From contig JNET01034594.1 in NCBI GenBank assembly GCA_000697455.1, forward strand, positions 1 to 19,207: a DNA stretch of 19,207 bases, read 5' to 3'. The first letter of the stretch is position 1. The number at the start of each line of letters is the position of its first letter. Source of the stretch: Basidiobolus heterosporus B8920 (lineage: Eukaryota > Basidiobolomycota > Basidiobolomycetes > Basidiobolales > Basidiobolaceae). Shown piece by piece: positions 9,455 to 19,009 of this stretch. Under the pieces are notes generated by a model. It saw only the letters and a list, made by a program, of their open reading frames with translations. It was not told where the DNA came from and made no database searches. The position numbers and the translations under genes were made by a program.

Positions 9455-10855
9455 CGTGACAGAATGGTTCAGACACCAGCTTCAGTGGGCAGAATGGCAG
9501 ATAAAAAGAAACAAGCGTTGACTCTCTTTAAATCCACTATTTTAAGATCAAAATAATGCGGCACATTTTTCGTGGAACTAGACTGATAATTGAGTTTTTC
9601 CTCGTTAAGCATCGAATTAAATCCTTATGTTCCTTGTCAAATCTACATGAAAATCCATCAAAATCTAGGGCTTGGCACACCATTCAAAACGTACCAGTAA
9701 AATTAATCCCCTGAAGGGATCGGATGATGATTAATCAATCAAACGCTATCCGAAATTACTCCGTGAGCACACAGATTTAGACTCAGACAAGACTACCCGT
9801 ACTCTACTTTATTCCATCCAAAACTTTAAACACAGACCTGTCTAGATTTAGCTTGAGTTTAGCCTGGATTGAGCTACGACGAGGCCTTGAATCCCAGGTG
9901 AATGACTCTCCAAGTTAGTTTTAGATATCGAATCCTACTCCTAGACGCGTGTTAGGGTTAAGAAAGAAAAGTAATCATTGATGGCTAACTTGGGTCACAA
10001 CAAAGTGGAAGGAAGTGATCCGATTTGTCAAACGATTTCCTTACATAACGAATCCCTTACACAGTGGACGTATTAAGCGAGATTAAGACCAATGAAAAAA
10101 ATCATCGATTGAAATTTAGATAACCATTCTATCGAAACATGGCCTATTTTCTGCTTACTGAGAGATGATGTGAGGTGAGTATGGTCTAGTGTCAGACTTC
10201 TCAAAAAACTATCAACAATCTGCCATAAAGTGCCAGCGGGATTGTCTAGAGCTTTAGTTTGATGATATGTGGGTCTGGACGAAAGAATGGCGTGACTCGA
10301 ATACTTGATTTTCTTGTGTTTGATAACCATCTGTTGTTCCTTTGGTGCTCGTGTTGAGAGTTGGACTATGATGATGATCGCCTGGCCGTGTAATTGGAGA
10401 TAGATGAGTTGCTGGGGCTGATTGCTGTCGCAACCTATGTTTCAATTCTTTATAATTATTCGAAATTTTTCCTCCTAAATCAACAGCATATTGAGTAAAT
10501 GGTATTTATAATGTATACGTATATATATATGCTATGAAAATGTGGTTATGTAAAAAGATCCAATGTCCATCACTAATCCAGGTAATGAAAGTAAGACACA
10601 GTGATCCAATGGGAGCCAGTAGCGGAATATTTTCTAAAGTAGAGTTTCACCAATCAATTAGTTAGAAATTGTTGGCTCTGATGATGGAAGCGTGGTTTGA
10701 TAATATTTGGTAGCATACATGGTTACTTAATACAGTGGTGAAGTGAATAAATTGCCGTGAGAAATAATATTCACCCTCTCCGTGTAACCGCTCATTGATT
10801 TCAATACTATGAGAATCGAATGAGGGTAAACATAACCAAATATAACTGGACTTGC
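9455..10855. other. Long intergenic region, no firm gene
   Basis: The right of CWH43 is its promoter. A near-duplicate AGAATGG(T/C) occurs at 9460-9466 and 9491-9497, just upstream of the start codon. No gene is supported in the rest. An open minus-strand stretch (10505-10254) has protein-like composition but no start and is treated as a finding. An alternating AT run (ATATATATAT) lies near 10520. A lone TTAGGGTTA near 9953 is too short to be telomeric. Confidence 0.5.
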
Positions 10856-12149
10856 TTAGTTTGTATTAGCACTATTGAAGAATACTACCATTACAGTAAT
10901 ATCGTCCCGAGTACTCCGAGCATAAGGAGGTCTAGGCCCCAGTTTGTACGTTAGAGTACGCTGGTTACTCCCTCCAAAAGCATTTCGGATAAGGTGGGTG
11001 GATATGTTTTCATCTGTGAAGGACCATTGTGAGTCTTCGGGACGGAGATGTTGATCGAGCTGAGATGCAACCAACTGTATAATCTGATCATTAGTAAGTT
11101 CATCATATAGGCCATCCGAGGCTAATACAAGGAATCGATCACATGATGTAATATGGTGATGTTGAACCTCTGGCAAGGAGGTTATATAGGGAGGGGTGTG
11201 ATAATGGTCAAGATTTGCATGTACATCCGGAAAGTACTGTCTGGGTATACTTGACTGAATTTTGTAGTCCCATTTTAAGTCGCAGTCACCTATAAAAAGC
11301 AAATTATCTGATGGTTAGTATAGACAAAAGCTATCCATCGCTAAACCTCTTACCGAAAGCCCTCGTAGGGGCTAGAAGTCCTAAAACTCTATCCAGGCTA
11401 AACAGAGTTTCTGTTTCGTTTGGGTGTTCGCGATGCATCCGTACCTGTTCGTTGATATTGTGTACTGTATGATCATTACTCATGATTTTTCCATGCCATC
11501 CATGTTCATCATGCACACCTATAATCGCTCGAGAATCACCAGTGTTGGCAACATATAGATCGCTATTATGGACATCAACATATGCTAATAAGGCGCAAGA
11601 TCCAGATATAGCGGCAGAGAAATCTTTCCCTGGTTCTTCAGTTGAGTTAGAGAATACTTCTGTTAGCGCTCTAGCAGAAATATCTTCGTCAAGCTCGAGA
11701 AAACATTCTTGAATAGTGCTAGAGATTGTTTCGATTCTTGAGGCTTTGTTGGCGAAGAAGGCAGTGGTCAGTGTATCCATTTTTTTCATGACTTGATTTG
11801 GTAAATTGCTTCGCACAATTTGAGCACATTCAGGTCCTCCATGACCATCAAAAACTCCAAACAATAGTGAATCTGTATTTTCAAGTTGGAAGCAGTGTTG
11901 ATCCTCACTAGGATAATTTGAGGCAACATGATTGATATCTAGTCGTTCAACAAGTTTGTTATCTAAAGTCATTGATACCTCATTTTCAACTATGAGAGCT
12001 TTAATTTCTGTCCAGTCAAGGTCGTCATCTTCATAATCTTGTTCTTCATCGGAAAATATGTAGTTTTTAAGCTCAGGGTATTTATCAGAGGATACACAAC
12101 AGGGAGTTGTAGTAAGGATGTTTGGAATTGAAGTACTGACTAGATCCAT
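10856..12149 (-). CDS. PP2C protein phosphatase of the pyruvate dehydrogenase phosphatase (Ptc5/PDP1) type
   Basis: A metal-dependent Ser/Thr phosphatase; relatives dephosphorylate pyruvate dehydrogenase E1-alpha in mitochondria. Exons are 12149-11354 and 11289-10856. The 64-nt phase-1 intron splits the glycine of the RAFG motif. The product is 409 aa. Motifs in order: ASNYPSEDQ (E82, D83), FGVFDGHGG (D101, G102), ANTGDSRA (202-208), LDRVLGLLAPTRAFGDCDLKW, YHTPPYITSLPEV, FLVLASDGLYDEL (D324) and STRDDITVMVV (D394, D395). The metal-binding aspartates are present. The LDRVLGLL...RAFG and YHTPPYIT segments match PDP1-type enzymes rather than other PP2Cs. The N-terminus is acidic (residues 34-45), not like a mitochondrial presequence. 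A possible extra 5' exon is 12358-12320 (13 codons, GTAAGC donor), joined to a TTTAG acceptor just before 12170 with the frame kept, which would replace the start. Confidence 0.92.
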
Positions 12150-13016
12150 ACCAACGGCTTGTTCGGATGACTAAAGTTGGTGTTACTAAAGAATATCTAA
12201 ACTATGCTGAGAAAGTGGGTTTTGTAGCTATGAAAGTTGCTAGTAAAGAAGAGTTTGGAGAATGAATGTAAATATGGTATTAATAAATCAGCTCATGAAA
12301 TATATACAAATACGCTTACTCGTATGACTATCCTAGGAAAATTAGTACAATCCAACATGATGCAATATTATGTGGTGTTCAAAAAAGTCCTAGTTTCCAG
12401 AACTCTATCTATGGCATTATTCATTGTTACTGAAAGAGGCGCTAATTAGTGGCCTTTCTATCAATATGGATCAGCTTGCATGATAGTGACGCAACTGAAG
12501 TGTGGCGCAGTATATTGCCTGTGTGCATATATGGTAGCGTTCAGCGTCTGCACCCCAAATAAACATTATTGGTTCAACGTAGTCAAAATCTCTTAGCATA
12601 AATTCATAAACTACCATTCTCTGTAGATATTAGATTTGTGTGACTAACAATTTAATAATTCTCATTACTGGTCAGTGTTAAACAACACCGTGCAGAATTC
12701 TGATTAGGTTAAACGTGTACACATGAATACCTAGCAGATTGATTAAATAAAAACTGAATTATCTGTAATCAAAATTTGAAAAAAAGATCAAGAATAGATC
12801 ACCCTACTACGCAATGAAGATATTATTACTACGACTAAGTACAGAGTACGTCATCCGTAAGGTAGGGTTAAGAAGCTTTTGGTGAAGCGGAATAAAGTAC
12901 TTAGTTACCAAGATCAGTGTAGGAGACAATTTACTACTTTCTTCAAGACATTGATTTAGCCTTTTAATATACTTTCCCAATTGGAATCTAGTACTCAATT
13001 CAGCTAGCTATAGAAA
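12150..13016. other. Divergent promoter region between PP2C and RPN5
   Basis: About 870 bp. The left half has open plus-strand stretches (12167-12262 and 12237-12449) with protein-like codon texture but no recognised family. It also has a possible 5' exon of the phosphatase on the other strand. These two readings exclude each other. The right half is A+T-rich upstream sequence of RPN5, with no exact TATA element or proteasome-type control element seen by eye. Confidence 0.45.
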
Positions 13017-14805
13017 ATGTCTGACGGTAGATTGGAAAAGATGGAAAAAGACTACAGTGATGTAGTTGATGTACAGCTCCCAGAAGCTGAACGAGTTGCA
13101 AAGGTATGCTGACATTTATTCAGTATTAGGATAAACTTTCCCAACGAGTACTTTACTTAATCTTTGTTCCTATTTTTTTTCTAATTTCGTAGAGCGGAGA
13201 ACTCCGTAAAGCTTTGGAGCAACTTCTCTCTCTTGAGAAGCAAACAAGAACTGTAAGATTTTCTCGATATACTTACAACATCACAGTTAATTAAGTTTTC
13301 GAAATCAGGCTGGCGATCTTGCATCTACCACTCGGATTCTCACTGGTATCGTCAAGATCTGTTACGAGGCTAACGACTGGAAGACTCTCAATGAATATGT
13401 TGTCTTGCTTTCTAAAAAACACGGTCAACTTAAGCAGGTTGGTTCTCTCAGCTCATGAAATCCACATATATTTTTGATACTTATACTCTTTGAAATAGGC
13501 TATTACCAAAATGGTTCAGGAAGCCATGTCATACTTGGACAAAACCCCCGACATGCCTACAAAGCTCGAGTTAATTGATACCCTCAGAAATGTCACCGAA
13601 GGCAAGGTATGCACAGTTTAGAATATTTTTGTTTTGTTGATCGTGCAACTCATACTGTACATAGATTTATGTGGAAATCGAGAAGGCCCGCTTGACTCGT
13701 ATGCTATCGAAGATTAAGGAAGATGAAGGAAATATTCCTGAAGCCGCCGACATTTTACAAGAATTACAGGTAACCTCATTATCCACCCATTCCTGCAATA
13801 TGTACACCTTTGCTGACTAGAGATCATGAACAGGTGGAAACTTTTGGCTCGATGGAGAAGAGAGAGAAGACTGATTTTATCCTGGAGCAAATGAGATTAT
13901 GCTTGGCAAAGAAGGATTTCATCAGAACTCAACTCATCAGTCGTAAAATCAGTACCAAGTTCTTTAGTGAGCCGGAGCAGGCTGACTTGAAGCTTCGTTA
14001 TTATGATCTTATGATCCAATATGCTCTACATGAAGGAGAGTATCTTAATGTCTGTAAGTATTATAGACAAATCTACGATACCGAGTCCATCAAAAAGGAC
14101 GAAGCCAAGTGGAAGGAGGTTAGTATTGTTGAGGTGTCTATTTTTGAGGAAAGTAGTTAACCATTGTCAATATTCAGATTCTCCAAAACGTGGTATTGTT
14201 CATTGTATTGTCGCCATATGATAATGAGCAATCCGACTTGATCAACCGCATTTCTGAGGATGCTAACCTTGCCAAGATTCCACTCTATAAAGAGCTCCTT
14301 AAAAGCTTTATTACCATCGAGTTGATGAGATGGCCTAGAGTTGAGGAGATCTATGGCCCTACTTTGAAAGCCACAGCTATCTTCAGTCCAAAAGAAAATG
14401 GCAATGAGCGCTGGAATGATCTTCACAAGCGCGTTATCGAACATGTAAGCACTTTAATCTTTTGATTTCAGGAAGTTGTTGACGATTTAGCTGATTTTTC
14501 TTGTATAGAATATTCGAGTTGTTGCCAAATACTACACTCGGATTACTACCAAACGTTTAACACAACTGTTAGACTTATCTGACCGCGAGACCGAGGAATT
14601 CCTTTCTAAATTGGTTGTTTCCAAAACAATTTATGCTAGAATTGATCGTCCCGCAGGAATTATTAGCTTCTCTGCACCAAAAGACCCTAACCAGGTTCTT
14701 AATGACTGGTCTCACGATGTCAACTCTCTACTTGGTTTGATTGAAAAGACTACTCATTTGATCAACAAGGAGGAAATGGTTCATAAGATTACCAAAGCAT
14801 TGTAA
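13017..14805 (+). CDS. RPN5: 26S proteasome lid subunit RPN5 (PSMD12)
   Basis: A non-ATPase PCI subunit of the proteasome regulatory lid, needed for lid assembly. Eight exons: 13017-13103, 13193-13252, 13309-13437, 13499-13606, 13665-13769, 13834-14118, 14178-14444 and 14509-14805. The product is 445 aa, the same length as yeast Rpn5. The introns are 56-64 nt except the first (89), and all seven are phase 0. An in-frame TAG just upstream of ATG 13017 fixes the start. The N-terminal half is helical repeat ([40 protein letters not shown]). The C-terminal third is the PCI domain, with [20 protein letters not shown] leading into a winged helix ([20 protein letters not shown]). The C-terminal helix ends KITKAL. 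Identity is very sure. The protein acts in the nucleus and cytosol as part of the 26S complex. Confidence 0.96.
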
Positions 14806-15124
14806 AAACTCGATCACCTCAATACTATCTTGAAACTAAATCTTGTTTGTTTTCGTTCTTATTTCTGTGCAACTTTGACCCGAGATTTTCATTGATTTAT
14901 TTAGTGAACTTTCTAATATTTTCACATTACAGCTTGAAAAGCCATTTTCTAAATATTTCAACTGAGGTCAAGATTGATTGGACGAATGTATTTAATTAAA
15001 CTTATTGTGAACCTGACATAATTTATATTGCTATAATATCGTTTTATTTATAAATATCGTTAGCAAGTATACACATGTTCTAACAACTGTAACAAATTGG
15101 TACATAATCTAATCATTTCAATGG
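14806..15124. other. Short intergenic region between convergent RPN5 and GAD
   Basis: About 320 bp of A+T-rich DNA between two stop codons. The only candidate signal is AATAAA on the minus strand at 15043-15048, about 77 nt past the decarboxylase stop. Nothing else was seen. Confidence 0.6.
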
Positions 15125-16708
15125 CTAACAGACGCCTGAGGTCTTGTCTGGTAGTTGGTTATCTTGTGCTCCATCCTTGTGGAATGTAACCCGAGATACA
15201 TTTCTGAGCCTATGGTGATGTCTGTTACCGGGTTTGTGTTCATTGATGGCTTTGGCGTCCATTTTCTCAAGCAAATGAACTGTTGACATCAAGTCCTTGA
15301 TTAACAACTCGCATCTTGAGCGAGAGAAATCCTCACGGATTACTACTCGGCACAGTTTTACACTCTGGGCGTTGGGTGCCATAGTATAGGCGGGGATGAT
15401 CCAACCACGTTCCCGAAGTCTACCTGCTATATCGTACTCATCAAACTTGTGTTTCTTGCTTAACTTAAACGCGACCAAAGGCAAGCCATAACCGTTGCCT
15501 TCACTTATGATGTCAAAGTATTTGGTAGCCTTCAGGCTCTCGGCTAAGAAATCAGCAGTTTGCGTTAAATTGCTCATAATAGAACGGAACCCGCTTCTAC
15601 CTAACCGGATCAATACATAATATTGGGCGATTACATTCGAGGCTCCTTTACTGAAGTTGAGTGTGAATGAGGCCTGGTCAGCACCCAAGTAGTTGATGTT
15701 GAAGATGAGATCCTTGGGTAAATACTCGGGACTGCGCCAAACACACCATCCGATACCAGGATAGCATAGGCCATACTTGTGTCCACTTGCATTGATTGAA
15801 ACAACTAAGGGCAGACGGAAATCCCATTCCAACTCTGGTCTGACAAATGGAGCTACAAAGCCACCAGATGCAGCGTCGACATGGATTCTAACATCTAAGT
15901 CTTCGGCCTCGTTTTTCTTCTGAAGCAAGTCATTTAATGTTTTGACATCCTCATAGTGGCCGGTATAGGTAGAACCAAGAATTGCGGCAACACCAATAGT
16001 ATTTTCGTCAACCAAGTCAACTGCTTCTTGAGGAGTCATGACATAGCAGGTCTCAGTACAATAAACGTAACGAGGCTCGATTTCAAGATATTTGACAGCT
16101 TTTTCCCAGCACACCTGGACATTAGCACCCATAACTAGATTGGGCTGAGTTGCGTCCTTTCCTTCGGCCTTACGCTTTTCTTGCCAGCGGCGCTTCATTG
16201 CTAGACATGATAGGATGATGGCTTCAGAGGATCCAATGGTGGAGCAACCAAGAGCCTCAGCAGTAGGGTCATCCATGGGTGCATTGAATAGACGAGCAAT
16301 CATGTTGACACAGCGATTTTGGATTTCACATGATAGAGGATATTCCTCGTAGTCAATAAAGTTCTTGCTCAAGTTCTCAGCCATCAACTTCTCAGCTTCC
16401 TCCTCCATGTAAGTGGTAACGAAGCTGGCCAAGTTAAGGACTGGGTTTCCGTCGAGTGCAAGCTCATCCTTGATTAGCTTGTAGGCGACCCTGGGTGGCA
16501 TCTCTTCTTCTGGGAGCTCGAACCTGGGAATATCTTGGGCAGCCCAATGACTACCGTAGACTGTGGTCGAGACTACACCTTCATCGTGAATCTTATTTGA
16601 TGCATTTTCAAGACGAGCTAGAAGAACGATAATCAATACAACAATCCATATTACAAGACACAATCAAAGACAAATACCATCGGAAACTGCGTGTGCTAGG
16701 AATACCAT
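15125..16708 (-). CDS. GAD1: Glutamate decarboxylase (PLP-dependent, GABA-forming)
   Basis: It converts L-glutamate to GABA and CO2 in the cytosol, the first step of the GABA shunt. Exons are 16708-16678 and 16617-15125, with a 60-nt phase-1 intron (GTATTT...TTCTAG). The product is 507 aa. The sequence follows E. coli GadA/B closely: LDGNPVLNLASFVTTYMEEE, NFIDYEEYPLSCEIQNRCVN, STIGSSEA (SSEA 140-143), HVDAASGGFVAPF (256-268) and NASGHKYGL, whose K291 should hold PLP. After the core, residues about 466-507 form a polar tail with a basic patch (RHHHRLRNVSR, 476-486). Plant and some fungal GADs carry a calmodulin-binding tail here, but no clear amphipathic Trp/Lys helix is visible. The spliced start (MVFLAHAVSD) is preferred over the unspliced one, whose extra residues are hydrophobic intron sequence. 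The gene is divergent from the aminotransferase. Confidence 0.95.
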
Positions 16709-16943
16709 GCTGAATACAATAGTACAAACTGAAGATATGATGTGTTTGAGGCCAAGTTAAATATATTTTCGATTGACCCAAGCCACTAGGGATATCCCTG
16801 GGCCAATCCAATTTGGTATATATATGACGCATTCTCTAGCCTACACATGCAACCCAATTCCTAGATTCAGGCTTTTGAGTTGATTCGTTAGAACCCAACC
16901 TCACCAAGTAATATTCAGAGTTTAAGATTACGCTACTTTGGTA

Positions 16944-16966
16944 ACGTCACTATCACCAAGTGACGT
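16944..16966. promoter_or_regulatory. Inverted pair of TGACGT bZIP sites
   Basis: ACGTCACT (16944-16951) and AGTGACGT (16959-16966) form a perfect 8-bp inverted repeat with a 7-nt spacer. Each arm contains the TGACGT core bound by ATF/CREB-type bZIP factors. It sits about 240 bp upstream of GAD and 345 bp upstream of the aminotransferase. Confidence 0.5.
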
Positions 16967-17163
16967 ATTCACCCAGGAAGATTGGCTACGGGATTCTTGC
17001 CTGGTATATTTGGTAATGACTGAAAACTATACAAAGTGTACCCAAACCGCACCAACACTGAACCCATTCTGCTGTTCTGCCTAAAGTTTATGCCGTATAC
17101 CATAGCAGTCTGGTAGCCAGAATCCTGTTTTGTAAAGATAATCCAGGATTTCCTAGTCAATGC

Positions 17164-17270
17164 TTATCACATGACTGATTTGATTTATACCTAATTTTCT
17201 TTATCGATGTATCACAAATTATCCAATGATGACGCTTGATAATCTTCATCTTGAATACGCTGTGCTTATC
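17164..17270. promoter_or_regulatory. Cluster of five GATA-factor motifs
   Basis: GATAA or its complement TTATC occurs at 17164-17168, 17201-17205, 17219-17223, 17238-17242 and 17266-17270. Three of these (17164, 17238, 17266) have the T/A-GATAA form preferred by fungal nitrogen GATA factors (AreA, NIT2, Gln3). By rough calculation less than one would be expected in this length of A+T-rich DNA. The cluster ends 40 bp before the aminotransferase ATG. Confidence 0.45.
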
Positions 17271-17310
17271 TATTCAGCATGGAAAACAGAAACAATATAG
17301 GATTTACAAC

Positions 17311-18787
17311 ATGCTTTCCCTAGAACAAGAGAACACTTTATTCGACCGCCCTGGAAACCTCGACTCTAATGAAGATTACGTTGATTTCACTATTGGTGCA
17401 CCGGGTTCTGATTTACTCGAGGACGTCACAAAGCTTGCTCTAGAAGCTTCGCAAACTGCTTTAACCGCTTCCAACGCTCATGTACTACTTCAATACGGCG
17501 CAGCAAAAGGCTTGGGGAGCTTTAGGAAAGAGTTAGCTAAATGGTTGGAGCATGAACACCAAGACAGCTTTGTTGATCCGTAAGTCTCTTTGTTACATTT
17601 TCATGCAAGTACACCCAAGTAATACCTTTATAGTTCTCGCTTAACAGTGACCTCAGGAGCCACGCAATCCTTCACCAATATAGTCACTTTGTTTACTTGT
17701 CCTGACACAGTATTTCTCATTGAGGACCCCACCTATTTCTTAGCCCTGGATCTTGTTCGTGAACAACGTACTGACTCGACCATCCTGCCTGTCCCTACCG
17801 ATGAATCCGGAATCATGACCAAAGCTCTGGAAACTTTACTCGAGAAACATTCATCAAACAATAGAAACATATGGCCTAATCGCTTCCCATTCATGCTTTA
17901 TCTCGTGCCTACTCACAACAACCCTACAGGACGTTCATTAACTCATGAGAGGCGTGTTGAACTGGTCAAACTTGCAGCCAGGTACAATATGCTTGTTGTG
18001 TGCGATGATGTATACGACATGTTGAGATATGAGGATCAAGCAAATACTCCCAAACGATTGGTAGCTTATGACTACGAAATTAACCAAGATACAGCTGGTC
18101 ATGTTATTTCGAATGGAACCTTTTCGAAGTTGTTTGGCCCAGGGGTAACTCTCTCGATTAAACCATTTTACCATGAGCATCAAATGAACCCACTTTCTAT
18201 TTGTAGATTAGACTGGGTTGGATCGAAGCCAAGGAATCGCTTATCAAGGCAATTTATGAAAGGTAAGTTTGGGCGAATATTCGGCCTCGGTTACTTCTAA
18301 CTCTGGCTTCGATTTGTAGCGGGCTCAACGGTAGCGGTGGAAGTCCAAATCAATTGGCTTCGGGTATGTCTGAATATCACCACTTTTCTTCCAATAGTCG
18401 CTAACATCTACCTTAGGAATCATGACTGAACTGCTTAGAAGCGGGAAGCTTTCGAGTTTCATTGATGAGCTGAGGAAGATCTACGGTAAACGTCTGAACG
18501 CATTGATGGACGTTTTGACCACTCAATTGCCATCCTCATGCCAGGTTCTCCATCCGAAAGGTGGCTATTTCGTGTGGATTATTCTGCCCGAGCACGTGAA
18601 CACTCGAGATCTGTTGGCTTCATGTCGTAAAGAAATCCATGTCAACTATGCACCTGGAGACCGCTTTTCTCTTGCTGGTAAAACAAATCATTGTTTACGT
18701 TTATGCTTTGCATACAATAATGAGGAAAAAATCGTGAGTGGCGCCAAGAGATTGTGCCAATTCTTATCTTCTGCGATAGTTAATTGA
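17311..18787 (+). CDS. Class I/II PLP-dependent aminotransferase (2-aminoadipate / YER152C-like)
   Basis: A fold-type I aminotransferase that likely moves an amino group between an amino acid and a 2-oxo acid; the substrate cannot be told. Exons are 17311-17579, 17634-18144, 18207-18262, 18320-18363 and 18417-18787. The introns are 53-62 nt. The product is 416 aa. Motifs: LQYGAAKGLGSFRKEL (PLP-dependent N-terminal region), VTSGATQ (95-101), HNNPTG (184-189), VVCDDVYDML (D214 and Y217 contact PLP), NGTFSKLFGPG with K255 as the Schiff-base lysine, IRLGW, PKGGYFVW (340-347) and CLRLCF with R388 for the substrate carboxylate. Intron 2 removes 62 nt and restores GPG|IRLGW, which confirms the model. 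ATG 17311 is the first in frame. It is not a class III GABA transaminase, so a direct role after GAD is only inferred from the shared promoter. Confidence 0.92.
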
Positions 18788-19009
18788 TACATGAGTTATT
18801 CTGAATTCGGTAACTTTTGAATACTGTTTTCGTATAATCGAGTGATTTCTGTTTATCTCTACAATTTCAGAAGATTCATCATTATTTATAAGAATTCAGG
18901 ATATTATTATGATTGCAATAATAAAGACATTCATCATTTATTTAACTCCCTTTTCATCCCAAGTCCAATAGCACAAAATTTATGGTTCATGTTGTACCTA
19001 AAATCATTA
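18788..19009. other. 3' flank of the aminotransferase
   Basis: A+T-rich sequence with no gene. AATAAA occurs near 18920-18925 (GCAATAATAAAG context), about 130 nt past the stop, and may serve as the polyadenylation signal. An imperfect local duplication (ATTCATCATTATTTA / ATTCATCATTTATTT) lies near 18877-18940. The long open frame here (18842-19177) runs into the repeat and is not protein-like. Confidence 0.45.

Larger units (their letters stand above)
16709..17310. promoter_or_regulatory. Divergent promoter of GAD and aminotransferase
   Basis: About 600 bp between two start codons. The GAD-proximal side has a minus-strand ATATATTTAAC near 16758-16768, a perfect 12-bp palindrome AGGGATATCCCT (16788-16799), tandem CCAAT boxes (16803-16812) and TATATATAT (16817-16825). 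The middle has a bZIP-type inverted repeat. The aminotransferase side has a GATA-motif cluster and a TCACATGAC E-box near 17166-17174. An open minus-strand stretch at 16969-17160 shows no known family. Confidence 0.55.

Noticed and set aside
9950-9960. TTAGGGTTA resembling telomeric repeat
   Set aside because: Only about one and a half units; expected by chance and not at a chromosome end.
12807-12998. Minus-strand open frame of 63 codons upstream of RPN5
   Set aside because: No protein-like motif, and it lies directly in the RPN5 promoter region.
16969-17160. Minus-strand open frame of about 60 codons in the GAD/aminotransferase promoter
   Set aside because: No recognisable motif and no clear start or splice signals; it occupies the promoter of two well-supported genes.
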